38,000 nt of DNA, taken from NCBI GenBank assembly GCA_902514645.1, contig CABXRO010000011.1:1-38000 (forward strand), written 5' to 3'. Below, piece by piece: positions 22,715 through 30,769 of the stretch (position 1 is the first letter of the stretch; each line of letters begins with the position of its first letter). Under the pieces are notes generated by a model. That model did not search any database, was not told where the DNA came from, and saw nothing but the letters and a program-made list of their open reading frames with translations. The position numbers and the translations under genes are program-made. The stretch comes from an uncultured SAR86 cluster bacterium (GTDB taxonomy: Bacteria > Pseudomonadota > Gammaproteobacteria > Magnimaribacterales > AG-339-G14).

Positions 22715-24733
22715 ATGAAAATTCTTTATTCAAGATTATTAGAGACTATAAATTCCAAACTCAAAATCGAAAATCTTTGTGACGACCTAACAATGATTGG
22801 CATAGAAGTCGACGGAATAGAATCGTTTCAAGGAGATAAAGTAATTGATTTCGATTTGACGCCAAATAGAGGAGATTGCTTTTCTGTAAGAGGTTTAGCA
22901 AGAGATTACTGCGCATTTAAAAACCAGAAATTTTCTACTTCTAGATCGGTTCCCTTTAAAGGAAGACATAAATTTGAAAAAAGTATTAGGCTATCTGCCG
23001 CTGATGCATGTTCTGCTTATTCTGCTATTTCGATCTCAAACCTAAAAATCAAGAAAAAATTCCCCGAAAACATCAAAAAAAGCCTTAACGCTTCGGGAAT
23101 CCAATCCATTCATCCCCTTGTTGATATTGTTAATTTTGTCATGTTGGAAAGTGGCCAACCCATGCATGTATTTGATCAAGATAAGATAAACGGAAATATT
23201 GAAGTACGATTTGCAAAGCCAAAAGAAACTATCAAAATTCTTGGCGAGAAAGAATTGAAGTTAACGTCTGATTGCTTAGTTATTGCAGATGAAAAAGAGC
23301 CCATTGCATTTGCAGGAATCTCAGGAGGCTTAAAACATTCGGTTTCAAAAAAAACCAAGAACTTTATTATTGAATCTGCCTTTTTTTCACCTTCTATCAT
23401 AAAGGGTAAAGCTAGAATGTATGGCTTCCAAACTGATGCCTCGCAAAGATTTGAGAGAGGAGTGGACTTTGAACTTCATGAAGAAGCTTTGAAAGATGTT
23501 ATTTCCATAATTCAGGATATTTTTGAATCAGATATTTCCAAAATTGAAACAAAGAAAAACAAATATTTTCCTAAGAAGAAAATAATAGGCATTTCTCTCA
23601 AAGACATTGAGCAGAAATTAGGTATGCCGATAAAAGAGACCACTCTCTTATCAATTTTAAAAAGACTAGAAATAAAACTTTTAAAAAAAACTAAATCTAC
23701 CTTCAACTTTGAAGTACCAAGTCACAGATTTGATTTATCAATTAAAGAAGACCTCATTGAGGAGATCGCCAGAATGATCGGTTATGATAATTTATCTCAA
23801 ATTAAATCTGATCCAGTTTCTCAAAATTATGAAACATCTGAATACAACTTCTTAAATGCAATAAAAGTTTTCATGAAGAATAAAGGTTTTCTTGAAGTCA
23901 TTAATTATTCTTTTTTGGATGCAAAAGTTTTAGAAAATTTAAATATCGTTGAAGAAAGTATTTCTCTGAAAAATCCTCTTAATAACTCATTGAGTACTCT
24001 CAGAACTTCATTACTTCCAAGTTTGGCTGAGAGTTTGGAATTCAACCTAAACAGAGAACAAAACTATTTAAAACTATTTGAAATTGGAAAAACATTTTCT
24101 AAGAAAAATCCTAAGGAATCTTTAAATTTAGCTGCATTGCTCTTTGACAGTGAAAAAATGAAGAATTGGAATTCTAGCCAAAATTTAGATTTTTATCATT
24201 TAAAAGGAATTATTGAGGATCTGGCTACAGAGTTCAGACTAAGCGATCTTTCTTGGAAAAAAACAACAAATGATTTACTTCACCCATATGCTTCAGCAGA
24301 TATTTTTCAAAAAAATAAAAAAATTGGATCTGTTGGCAGCCTTAATCCAAGATATCTTAAAACGATGGATCTGGCTAAGCCTTTTTACTATCTAGAATTG
24401 AAAATTGACTCTTTACATCGTAAAAATTTAGAGAAATTAGTATCTTCTTCTATCTATCCAACCTCGCAGAGAGATTTTTCCTTTGAAGTTGATAAAGATA
24501 TTTCTTACGAAGAGATAGAAAACTGCATTAGAAGTGCCTCAGAGTCTTATTTACAAAGCTTAAGAATATTTGACGTTTATGCTGGTAAAAATATTGCACA
24601 AGATAAAAAAAGTATTGCCTTCAGAATAACTTGGGGTTCAAATAAAAAGACTTTATCGGAAGATGATATAAATAATGAAACAAGTTTAATTATTTCCGGT
24701 CTGGAAAAAGAACTTAATGCTATTTTGAGATAA
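22715..24733 (+). CDS. pheT: Phenylalanyl-tRNA synthetase beta subunit lacking the tRNA-binding OB domain
   Basis: The beta subunit holds the editing site and tRNA contacts. The frame is continuous at 672 aa, whereas E. coli PheT is 795 aa. The first 35 residues match the family N-terminus (LTMIGIEVDGIESF), but the sequence then jumps to IDFDLTPNRGDCFSVRGLARD, which in E. coli lies after residue 150. The EMAP-II/OB tRNA-binding domain is therefore cleanly absent, with no stop or frameshift to blame. Retained are the B3/B4 editing region (PLVDIVNFVMLESGQPMHVFD), the B5 DNA-binding-like domain, the core-like module and the C-terminal FDX-ACB domain (about 580-672) starting YPTSQRDFSFEVD. It is directly followed by ihfA. 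Confidence 0.93.
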   Translation: MKILYSRLLETINSKLKIENLCDDLTMIGIEVDGIESFQGDKVIDFDLTPNRGDCFSVRGLARDYCAFKNQKFSTSRSVPFKGRHKFEKSIRLSAADACSAYSAISISNLKIKKKFPENIKKSLNASGIQSIHPLVDIVNFVMLESGQPMHVFDQDKINGNIEVRFAKPKETIKILGEKELKLTSDCLVIADEKEPIAFAGISGGLKHSVSKKTKNFIIESAFFSPSIIKGKARMYGFQTDASQRFERGVDFELHEEALKDVISIIQDIFESDISKIETKKNKYFPKKKIIGISLKDIEQKLGMPIKETTLLSILKRLEIKLLKKTKSTFNFEVPSHRFDLSIKEDLIEEIARMIGYDNLSQIKSDPVSQNYETSEYNFLNAIKVFMKNKGFLEVINYSFLDAKVLENLNIVEESISLKNPLNNSLSTLRTSLLPSLAESLEFNLNREQNYLKLFEIGKTFSKKNPKESLNLAALLFDSEKMKNWNSSQNLDFYHLKGIIEDLATEFRLSDLSWKKTTNDLLHPYASADIFQKNKKIGSVGSLNPRYLKTMDLAKPFYYLELKIDSLHRKNLEKLVSSSIYPTSQRDFSFEVDKDISYEEIENCIRSASESYLQSLRIFDVYAGKNIAQDKKSIAFRITWGSNKKTLSEDDINNETSLIISGLEKELNAILR

Positions 24734-25009
24734 ATGACCATAACAAAAGCTGAGATTATCAACACATTAAGAGAACAAATTGGCCTTCCAAAAAAAGATT
24801 GTTTGAGGATAGTGAATGCTTATTTTGAAGAAATAAGTAAGGGACTTGAAAGAGGAGAAGAAATCAAAATACCCAAGTTAGGAAACTTTGTTGTAAAACA
24901 TAAAAATAGTAGACCAGGTAGAAATCCAAAAACCGGTGAGCCGTATAAAATTTCTGATAGAAATGTAGTTTCTTTTAGAGCATCAAAAAAACTCAGAGAG
25001 TCACTGTAA
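24734..25009 (+). CDS. ihfA: Integration host factor alpha subunit
   Basis: A 91-residue HU/IHF-fold DNA-bending protein that dimerises with IhfB at specific sites. The beta-arm tip carries RPGRNPKTGEPYKISDR, including the Pro that intercalates into DNA, and the N-terminal helices MTITKAEIINTLREQIGLPK match IHF-alpha rather than HU. The ATG is directly after the pheT stop, with no base between, as in many gammaproteobacteria where ihfA is the last member of the thrS-pheT operon. The downstream MerR gene starts two bases after its stop, which also favours ihfA over ihfB. Confidence 0.93.
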   Translation: MTITKAEIINTLREQIGLPKKDCLRIVNAYFEEISKGLERGEEIKIPKLGNFVVKHKNSRPGRNPKTGEPYKISDRNVVSFRASKKLRESL

Positions 25010-25011
25010 AA

Positions 25012-25332
25012 TTGCAAATAGATTTAAGTAGCTTACCGGATCAAAAATACTTCACGATGGGAGAGGCAAGCAAGATTTTATCTGTAAAAGACCACATTTT
25101 GAGATATTGGGAAAAATCTTTTAAGGAGTATTTTGCTGTTGAAAGAGTATCCAATAGAAGGATGTTCCAAAAAAAAGATTTAATTACTTTTATGAAAATT
25201 AAAGAAATGTCTGAAAAAGGCTTAAATGTAAAGGCTACAAAAAAAGTTTTAGATCGAGGCGATTTTTCTCTTAATCTAGATATTGAAGTAGTTGAATCTC
25301 TAAAAGAAATTCTTAAGATACTAAAAACTTAA
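25012..25332 (+). CDS. MerR family transcriptional regulator downstream of ihfA
   Basis: A 106-residue winged-helix regulator. The DNA-binding part is [20 protein letters not shown] (11-30) followed by [28 protein letters not shown], standard MerR recognition helix and wing with the conserved arginines. The C-terminal half is a short helix for dimerisation and lacks cysteines, so metal sensing is unlikely. A MerR gene of this type is a common neighbour of ihfA in gammaproteobacteria; its target is generally not known. The start is TTG at 25012, two bases after the ihfA stop. The alternative ATG at residue 16 would remove part of the first helix, so TTG is preferred. Confidence 0.82.
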   Translation: MQIDLSSLPDQKYFTMGEASKILSVKDHILRYWEKSFKEYFAVERVSNRRMFQKKDLITFMKIKEMSEKGLNVKATKKVLDRGDFSLNLDIEVVESLKEILKILKT

Positions 25333-25409
25333 CGGGGTGTAGCGCAGCCTGGTAGCGCACTTGACTGGGGGTCAAGTGGTCGTGGGTTCAAATCCCGCCA
25401 CCCCGACCA
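25333..25409 (+). tRNA. tRNA-Pro(GGG)
   Basis: A complete 77-base cloverleaf. The acceptor stem pairs CGGGGTG with CACCCCG, followed by discriminator A and an encoded CCA. The anticodon stem CTTGA/TCAAG encloses the loop CTGGGGG, giving anticodon GGG, which reads CCC and CCU. The T-arm contains GGTTCAAATCC. It begins directly after the MerR stop and no strong terminator follows, so it may be processed from the operon transcript. It shows no integrase or attachment-site duplication nearby. Confidence 0.95.
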
Positions 25410-25487
25410 GTTTGCATGTAGTTGACTTTTTCAAAAAAAAAGACAAAAGAAAAAAAAATTTAAATTTATTTTTCATTTTAAAAAAAT

Positions 25488-25493
25488 TATAAT
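25488..25493 (+). promoter_or_regulatory. Candidate promoter for the small outer-membrane-type protein
   Basis: A perfect TATAAT sits 22 bases ahead of the favoured ATG at 25515. The stretch after the tRNA (25410-25487) is almost entirely A/T, with no recognisable -35. Transcription would begin near 25500, giving a very short leader that still includes the GGAG site at 25505-25508. Confidence 0.5.
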
Positions 25494-25514
25494 CATTTTT
25501 TTTTGGAGATGATT

Positions 25515-26141
25515 ATGATAAAAAAATTAATATTTTTGTTTATTTCTTTTATGGCAATAAATTCTTTTTCTTATATGGAGCTGAGTTTTGGTGTTGGTAA
25601 TAGGTCTGTTGACTATAAAGAACTTACTTCTGCTGAAGGTTATGAGCCACATGGTGGCAATATCTTTGTATCTTTTGAAGGTTATACAGATCAAAATGCT
25701 TTATACGGTGTAAGCTATTCTGTTTTTGAACATGACTTGCTTGATGATGGAGACCAAGTAGATCTTGAATTCGAAACTTTGACCGTCATGGGAGGATATG
25801 CCTTCAGCGATCCTTCAGAAGGAGCTTTTTTTGTAAAAGCTAAATACCAAGATACAGATTTTTCTGCTGCAGCTCTTGGAATTTCCGTTAATCTTTTAGA
25901 TGCAGATGGCTTCTTTATAAGCGCTGGTTATGTAAAGCAGTCTGCTGATGATATGAATTGGAGCGTTGAACTCCAAACTGATGTAGATTCAAATAACATA
26001 GATTGTACTTTAATGAATTGCACAGCAATTATTGGCGGAGTAGATTTTCAAATTCCAAATTCTGATTGGAACTTTGGTTTAGATCTTACTATTACAGAGT
26101 ATGGTGAAACATTAAACATAGGTCCAACTGTAAAATTTTAA
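25515..26141 (+). CDS. Predicted secreted outer-membrane beta-barrel-like protein, unknown function
   Basis: An exported protein of about 208 aa. The N-terminus MIKKLIFLFISFMAINSFS is a clear signal peptide with basic start and hydrophobic core, with likely cleavage after SFS. The mature part has alternating aromatic/polar strands (MELSFGVGNRSVDYKEL, FVSFEGYTDQNALYGVSYSV, TVMGGYAFSDPSEGAFFVKAKY, GFFISAGYVK) and ends with FNFGLD...LNIGPTVKF, a C-terminal aromatic typical of outer membrane barrels. No lipobox is present. The longest frame starts at TTG 25503, but GGAG at 25505-25508 lies six bases before the ATG at 25515, so that start is chosen. It is a single-gene unit with its own promoter and terminator. 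The family is not recognised. Confidence 0.75.
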   Translation: MIKKLIFLFISFMAINSFSYMELSFGVGNRSVDYKELTSAEGYEPHGGNIFVSFEGYTDQNALYGVSYSVFEHDLLDDGDQVDLEFETLTVMGGYAFSDPSEGAFFVKAKYQDTDFSAAALGISVNLLDADGFFISAGYVKQSADDMNWSVELQTDVDSNNIDCTLMNCTAIIGGVDFQIPNSDWNFGLDLTITEYGETLNIGPTVKF

Positions 26142-26152
26142 GAAAAGTCGGT

Positions 26153-26191
26153 AAAAAAAATCCAAGCTTCATTGCTTGGATTTTTTTTTTT
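26153..26191 (+). terminator. Rho-independent terminator after the barrel-like gene
   Basis: A strong hairpin pairs AATCCAAGC with GCTTGGATT around the loop TTCATT, flanked by an A-run upstream and ten or more T's downstream (26180-26191). The A-run and T-run extend the pairing, so it could stop transcription in either direction. It begins about 11 bases after the stop codon. Confidence 0.92.
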
Positions 26192-26204
26192 GATCATCAT
26201 TTAA

Positions 26205-26213
26205 TGGCATAAT
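26205..26213 (+). promoter_or_regulatory. Candidate extended -10 promoter for the saccharopine-dehydrogenase-like gene
   Basis: TGGCATAAT matches TG-n-TATAAT with one mismatch. It lies 17 bases before the ATG at 26230, and an AAGGA Shine-Dalgarno follows at 26219-26223. The upstream terminator ends at 26191, so the gene needs its own promoter somewhere in this short gap. Confidence 0.4.
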
Positions 26214-26229
26214 TAGTTAAGGAAAAAAT

Positions 26230-27408
26230 ATGGAAAGGAAATATCAAATCATCTTATATGGAGCTACAGGGTTTACTGGAAAACTTTGTGCAGAGTATTT
26301 CAAAGAAAACTATCCTGATCTGAATTGGGCAATAGCAGGTAGAAATGAAAAAAAACTTAAGGAATTAAAAGAAGAATTGAAGTTGGAATGCGATATCTTT
26401 GTTGCCGATTCTGATGATTATGAGGCAATTAAAAATTTTGTGAGTCAAACTAAAGTTGTTTTGTCTGCTGCAGGCCCGTTTGCGAGATACAGCACAAAAG
26501 TTGTAGAAGCATGTGTGGAGTGTCAAACCCATTACACCGATATCACTGGAGAAAATCATTGGGTTAGAGGTTTAATCGACAGATTTCATGAAAAGGCAGC
26601 CTTGGATGGAACTAGAATAGTGCCTTCATGTGGATACGATTCTATTCCCTCTGATTTAGGAGTTTATTTTTCGGTGACCAGGTCAAAGCAACCAGTTTCT
26701 CATGTCACGGTTTATCATTCAGCAAAGGGAGGAGCTAGTGGCGGCACAACTGAGACTATGTTTACTATGGGCCCATTGCCCAAAGAGATGAGAGATTCTT
26801 TTTTATTAAACCCAAAAGATAGTGTTTCTGAAGTTCAAAAAAATAAAAGCACAGATGATTTTTCAGTAAAACCAATTCCAGGTACTGATGCTTTTTCTGG
26901 TATGGGTTTGATGGCTTTTGCAAATACACGAGTGGTGAGAAGAAGTGCTGCTTTATTTGACTTAAACCAAAAATCTTACGGCCCAGATTTTACTTTTAAA
27001 GAATTAGGAAGTTATCCTTCAAAAGCAGCTGCAAGAATTGCTTCCTTTGCATTGATGTCAGCTTTTTTAGTTATTGCTACTCCTCTAAGACATCTTGTGA
27101 GACCTTTTTTACCTAAGCCTGGAGATGGTCCTAACAAAGAGGCTAGGGATAATGGATGGTTTAGGGGTTTATTTGTTGCAAATCTAGAAGATGGCAACGA
27201 AAAAAGATTTGAGATATTTGGCTCTGGCGATCCGGGATACAAATCAACTTCAAAAATGGTTTGTGAATCTGCACTGACCCTAGCCTTTTCGGAAGACCTT
27301 CCATTTGGTAGTGAGTTTGGCGGGGTATTAACTTCTGCAGTTGGACTTGGCGACCCTCTCATCAGTAGATTAATGAAAGCTGGCATTACCTTTGAAGAAC
27401 TTTCTTGA
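26230..27408 (+). CDS. Saccharopine-dehydrogenase-like (trans-acting enoyl reductase type) oxidoreductase
   Basis: A 392-residue NAD(P)-dependent protein of the SCCPDH/Rv2953-like family, not lysine-pathway saccharopine dehydrogenase. The Rossmann motif YGATGFTGKLCAEYF (10-24) and AIAGRNEKKLKEL (38-50) bind the cofactor. VLSAAGPFARYSTKVVEACV (78-97), YTDITGEN and VPSCGYDSIPSDLG are conserved in this group. A hydrophobic segment near 275-295 may insert into membrane. Rv2953 acts as a trans enoyl reductase in lipid synthesis; the animal homologue associates with lipid droplets. The role here is therefore probably in lipid metabolism, but no polyketide synthase is nearby. The gene is transcribed alone, between two terminators. 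Confidence 0.82.
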   Translation: MERKYQIILYGATGFTGKLCAEYFKENYPDLNWAIAGRNEKKLKELKEELKLECDIFVADSDDYEAIKNFVSQTKVVLSAAGPFARYSTKVVEACVECQTHYTDITGENHWVRGLIDRFHEKAALDGTRIVPSCGYDSIPSDLGVYFSVTRSKQPVSHVTVYHSAKGGASGGTTETMFTMGPLPKEMRDSFLLNPKDSVSEVQKNKSTDDFSVKPIPGTDAFSGMGLMAFANTRVVRRSAALFDLNQKSYGPDFTFKELGSYPSKAAARIASFALMSAFLVIATPLRHLVRPFLPKPGDGPNKEARDNGWFRGLFVANLEDGNEKRFEIFGSGDPGYKSTSKMVCESALTLAFSEDLPFGSEFGGVLTSAVGLGDPLISRLMKAGITFEELS

Positions 27409-27468
27409 TATAACTAAATTTTAGTATTTTATAACCCAATATAAATTTTATTTATATATCATAAGTTT

Positions 27469-27552
27469 ATTCAGATTTTCATTTTCTCCCAAAGAAACTC
27501 TCCTAAATCTGAATTTAGCGAGTCTTTTCCCCATAAAAGGCTCGCTTTTTTT
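27469..27552 (+). ncRNA. Candidate small RNA with C/U-rich loops, ending at a strong terminator
   Basis: In the gap 27409-27617 a perfect 10-bp stem (ATTCAGATTT 27469-27478 with AAATCTGAAT 27505-27514) encloses a 26-base pyrimidine-rich loop containing TTTTCTCCC and ACTCTCCT. It is followed after two bases by the terminator hairpin, whose loop is CCCCAT. A TATCAT at 27457-27462 could act as a -10, with initiation close to 27469. The unpaired CUCCC and CUCUCC sequences could pair with Shine-Dalgarno sites, as in known CU-rich regulatory RNAs. The alternative is that this is simply a decorated terminator of the upstream gene. The rest of the gap, 27409-27460 and 27553-27617, is AT-rich; TTGGCA at 27551-27556 may be a -35 for phrB. 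Confidence 0.4.
27517..27552 (+). terminator. Strong Rho-independent terminator before phrB
   Basis: AGCGAG, T, CTTTT pairs through a G-T wobble with AAAAG, G, CTCGCT to give a 12-bp stem with loop CCCCAT (27529-27534), followed directly by a T-run (27546-27552). It ends transcription of the upstream reductase gene or of the candidate small RNA, 66 bases before phrB. Confidence 0.92.
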
Positions 27553-27617
27553 GGCAAGATGATGTGTGTTAAATTTTATGTTGGGCGCAACTAATCACAT
27601 TATCTTGTCGCCAAAAT

Positions 27618-29009
27618 ATGAGTAATTTATTTATATTCAATTCTGATTTAAGGCTAAGGGACAATCCCGCTCTCTCCAATGCGTCTAATAATGGCGAAGC
27701 TTTAGCTGCCCTATTTATTATTAATCCACAAAAATGGACTGATCATAATGAAAGCGATTTAAAAATAGCCTTTCAAATTGAGCATTTAAAAAGACTATCC
27801 AAAGAACTTGATGTTCTAAATATTCCTTTAAAACTCATCAAAGCCGATGGAATAAAAGATGAGAGAAAAAAAATTGTTGAGTTCGTTAAAACCAACAGCA
27901 TAAGCGAAGTTTTTGTAAATAAAGAATACGGTTTCAATGAAATCCAAAGAAACTCATATTTGGATAAGGAATTCACTAAATTCAACAAAAAATTGAATAT
28001 TTATGATTCCTCAATATTCGAACCTAATAGCATAAGAACTCAAAGCGATACCTTTTTTAAAGTATTCACTCCTTATTCAAGAGCTTTCAGATCAAAATTA
28101 ATTTCAAAAAAACCTGAAATTATTGATTTACCAAAAAAACAGAAAACCAAAAATTTCGAAAGCGATAAAATTCAAAGTTTAGAAATGAGTGTCGAAAGAA
28201 TGAATATCTTAAAGCTTTACGAAGTAGGAGAGGAAAATGCTCTCACAAAACTAGAAAAGTTCGTTGAGAATAAAATTCTTTCTTACAAAGAAAAAAGAGA
28301 TTTTCCATCACTAGAAGGAACAAGTTCTCTCTCACCTTATCTTTCGTCAGGAATTTTGTCTTCTAATGAATGCCTTTTTAAAGTTTTTGAACAATTTTCT
28401 GAGGACGAAATAGGAGTAAAAACATGGGTAACTGAAATAATTTGGAGAGAATTTTATAAATACATCCTATTTCATAATCCTAGAGTTAGTAAGAATCTTT
28501 CTTTTTCTGAAAAGTATGATGATTTTCCATGGTCTGCTGATGAAGATAACTTTATTTCCTGGACAAAAGGGGAAACTGGTGTCCCAATTATCGATGCCGC
28601 AATGCGACAACTCAACAACACAGGCTGGATGCATAATAGATTAAGAATGATTGTGGCAATGTATCTTTCAAAAAATTTGCTTATTGATTGGCGCAAAGGC
28701 GAAGAATATTTTATGAAAAATCTAATAGACGGAGACTTTGCTTCAAATAATGGTGGCTGGCAATGGAGTGCTTCGACAGGTGTCGATGCAGCTCCATACT
28801 TTAGGATTTTTAATCCAATAACGCAGTCAGAAAAATTTGATAAAGAGGGTAATTTTATAAAAAAATGGCTTCCTGAATTAGAATCTGTAAAAAATATTCA
28901 TGATCCGTCTACTGAAGAGAGAAAACAGACAGGGTATAGTGAACACTTAGTTGACTTAAAGCTATCAAGAAAAAAAGCTATTGAAGTATTTTCCAACTTT
29001 TCTAAATAA
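27618..29009 (+). CDS. phrB: Deoxyribodipyrimidine photolyase (class I CPD photolyase)
   Basis: A light-dependent DNA-repair flavoenzyme of 463 aa that splits UV-induced cyclobutane pyrimidine dimers. The N-terminal alpha/beta domain starts LFIFNSDLRLRDNPALSNA (antenna-binding), and the C-terminal FAD domain contains GTSSLSPYLSSGILS, VTEIIWREFYKYI and the signature TGWMHNRLRMIVAMYLSKNL, then DGDFASNNGGWQWSASTG with the tryptophans and asparagines seen in E. coli PhrB. The match to PhrB is stronger than to signalling cryptochromes or (6-4) photolyases. Start ATG 27618 gives the canonical N-terminus. A thioesterase gene follows after eight bases. Photolyase suits a surface-water organism. Confidence 0.94.
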   Translation: MSNLFIFNSDLRLRDNPALSNASNNGEALAALFIINPQKWTDHNESDLKIAFQIEHLKRLSKELDVLNIPLKLIKADGIKDERKKIVEFVKTNSISEVFVNKEYGFNEIQRNSYLDKEFTKFNKKLNIYDSSIFEPNSIRTQSDTFFKVFTPYSRAFRSKLISKKPEIIDLPKKQKTKNFESDKIQSLEMSVERMNILKLYEVGEENALTKLEKFVENKILSYKEKRDFPSLEGTSSLSPYLSSGILSSNECLFKVFEQFSEDEIGVKTWVTEIIWREFYKYILFHNPRVSKNLSFSEKYDDFPWSADEDNFISWTKGETGVPIIDAAMRQLNNTGWMHNRLRMIVAMYLSKNLLIDWRKGEEYFMKNLIDGDFASNNGGWQWSASTGVDAAPYFRIFNPITQSEKFDKEGNFIKKWLPELESVKNIHDPSTEERKQTGYSEHLVDLKLSRKKAIEVFSNFSK

Positions 29010-29017
29010 ACAATCAA

Positions 29018-29470
29018 ATGAAAAAAGACCACACTCCAGAATACATGAAACAGCTTTCTGGAAAAGTTTTAGAAATTAATTTCAAAACTCAGTCTTTAAA
29101 AATGTCATTCTTGGCTACAAAAGATATTTGTCACAGTAACGGAACTATTATCCAAGGAGGCTTTACCACTGTAATGATGGATTCTTGTATGGCTTTCTTA
29201 ATAATGGAATTAACCGACTTTATTTATACGCCAATGTCTATTGACATAAATGTTTCTTTTTTAGCGGCTGGGCACCCTGGCGCACTGGAGTGCCGATCAA
29301 AGATAGTAAAACTAGGTAAATCAATTGGCTTTGCAAAAGCTGAGCTACATCAAGACGGAAATTTAATTGCCACTGCTTCTTCCAGTTTAAAACTTGTTAA
29401 ACTCGAGGGAGTTCAAAAAGATTTTCTAAAAGATAATATTGCTAAAGAAGCAAAAATTATCAAACCTTAA
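29018..29470 (+). CDS. PaaI-family hotdog thioesterase
   Basis: A 150-residue hotdog-fold acyl-CoA thioesterase. HSNGTIIQGGFTTVMMDSCMAF (about 38-59) is the PaaI-type 'G.vhGG....l.D.a' active-site helix, with the acidic residue Asp55 at the usual catalytic place. SIDINVSFLAAGHPGALECRSKI continues the sheet. Family members hydrolyse short or aromatic acyl-CoAs. It lies eight bases after phrB and probably shares its transcript, with no obvious functional link. Its last four bases overlap the convergent acyl-CoA dehydrogenase gene. Confidence 0.85.
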   Translation: MKKDHTPEYMKQLSGKVLEINFKTQSLKMSFLATKDICHSNGTIIQGGFTTVMMDSCMAFLIMELTDFIYTPMSIDINVSFLAAGHPGALECRSKIVKLGKSIGFAKAELHQDGNLIATASSSLKLVKLEGVQKDFLKDNIAKEAKIIKP

Positions 29471-30684
29471 ATTCCAAAATCCCAAGATAAGCCTTGATGA
29501 TATTTTTTCAAAACTTGCTTAGCTATCAAAATCCTATGAACTTCATCGGGACCATCTGCCAGCCTTAGAGTTCTTGCGCCTTGATACATACCGAAAAGAG
29601 GAAGGTCTGCAGAAACACCTTTCCACCCATAAACTTGGATAGCTCGATCAACTACTCTATGCATAGCCTCAGGAACATAGATTTTTATTGCGGAAATATC
29701 AACTCTAGGATCATTTTCACTATCCATGACCTCAGCACAATGAATTGTCATTAATCTTGCAGTTTGGATATCTATATAAGAATCAGCAATGAATCCTTGG
29801 ATCAATTGTTTAGTTTCAAGTTTTCCTCCATGCACCTCTCTAGTGATCGTCCTTTGAAGCATTAAATCGAAAGCCCTCCACATTTGACCAATACTATTCA
29901 TGCAATGGAAAACTCTACCAGCACCCAATCTATCTTGAGCTGCTGCATGACCTGTTCCTCTGGCGCCCAATTGGTTCTCAGCTGGGACTCTTACATTCTC
30001 ATACTTTATTTCAACATGATCACCTCCTGTGTGGCCCCAAATTGGCACAGAACGAATTACGTTAAAACCAGGAGTATCTGTAGGGACAATTATTTGGGTC
30101 ATTCTTGAGTTTACTTCTCCATCTTCTCCTTCCTCTTCAGTCCTGCACATCACAATAGCAAAATCTGCTTTAATTCCATTTGAAGTCATCACTTTGTGAC
30201 CATTTATAACCCATTCATCACCTTCCTTTTTGGCCATTGTTTGAATAGATCTTGGATCCGAGCCAGCATTATCAGGTTCTGTCATAGAGAAAGCCGATTC
30301 CATTTCTCCTGAGATTAATGGCTCCAACCATTTCTTTTTTTGATCGTCAGAACCATATTTAAGTAAAACTTTTTGATTTCCTGAATTTGGAGCAATTACT
30401 CCAAATAGTCTATTTGAAAGTGGAGACCAAGCTAAAATTTCATTCATGTAGGCATGTGCCATAAAGCCAATTCCCATGCCGCCATATTCTTCTGGTAAGT
30501 GAGGTGCCCAAAGCTTTTCTTTTTTAACTTCTTCTCTTATTTCTTTTCGAATCGAAGATGAATTGTCGCTTTTAGAATATATTTCTCTTTCGTTTGGAAT
30601 AATTTTTTCTGCAACAATGTTTGCAGTTCTAGTTCTGATATCGTTAACTTCATCAGATAAAGTTGGAATAGGTGAAATTTGCAT
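29467..30684 (-). CDS. Acyl-CoA dehydrogenase
   Basis: An FAD enzyme of 405 aa that introduces the alpha-beta double bond in an acyl-CoA. The FAD/substrate loop is FSMTEPDNAGSDPRSIQT (about 132-149), followed by WVINGHKVMTSNG, the 'W.inG.K.wisng' signature. The end contains VYGWKGVSADLPLFGMYQGARTLRLADGPDEVH, where the Ile/Gly-rich helix and the RLADGPDEVH segment match the ACAD10/11-like subgroup with catalytic Asp/Glu in the loop. Substrate is not predictable. The gene has its own region upstream (30685-30769), which it shares with the divergent esterase. It is one of several acyl-CoA genes in this stretch with the thiolase pair and thioesterase. Confidence 0.93.
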   Translation of the reverse strand: MQISPIPTLSDEVNDIRTRTANIVAEKIIPNEREIYSKSDNSSSIRKEIREEVKKEKLWAPHLPEEYGGMGIGFMAHAYMNEILAWSPLSNRLFGVIAPNSGNQKVLLKYGSDDQKKKWLEPLISGEMESAFSMTEPDNAGSDPRSIQTMAKKEGDEWVINGHKVMTSNGIKADFAIVMCRTEEEGEDGEVNSRMTQIIVPTDTPGFNVIRSVPIWGHTGGDHVEIKYENVRVPAENQLGARGTGHAAAQDRLGAGRVFHCMNSIGQMWRAFDLMLQRTITREVHGGKLETKQLIQGFIADSYIDIQTARLMTIHCAEVMDSENDPRVDISAIKIYVPEAMHRVVDRAIQVYGWKGVSADLPLFGMYQGARTLRLADGPDEVHRILIAKQVLKKYHQGLSWDFGI

Positions 30685-30728
30685 AGTTCTCTCAAATTAT
30701 TTATGAATTAATGAATCCTAATTTACTA

Positions 30729-30734
30729 TATAAT
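30729..30734 (+). promoter_or_regulatory. Candidate promoter for the carboxylesterase lipoprotein
   Basis: A perfect TATAAT lies 35 bases before the ATG at 30770, in the 85-base gap separating two divergent genes. No -35 hexamer is evident. Initiation would fall near 30741, and the GAGAAACTT just before the ATG is a weak ribosome site. A minus-strand promoter for the dehydrogenase must share this gap but is not clear. Confidence 0.45.
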
Positions 30735-30769
30735 TTTACCTTGATTCAAATAATCCTATTGAGAAACTT

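Noticed and set aside
22715-24733. A frameshift or deletion error explaining the short PheT
   Set aside because: The frame is uninterrupted, both sides of the missing domain align naturally, and all other domains are intact, so a real domain loss is more likely than an error.
25333-25409. tRNA-Pro as an integration site for a mobile element
   Set aside because: No integrase gene, no repeat of the tRNA 3' end, and the genes on both sides are ordinary chromosomal genes.
25410-25487. A terminator after tRNA-Pro in the A-rich stretch
   Set aside because: Only short A/T complementarity is present (for example CTTTTT with the following A-run), with no GC-containing stem.
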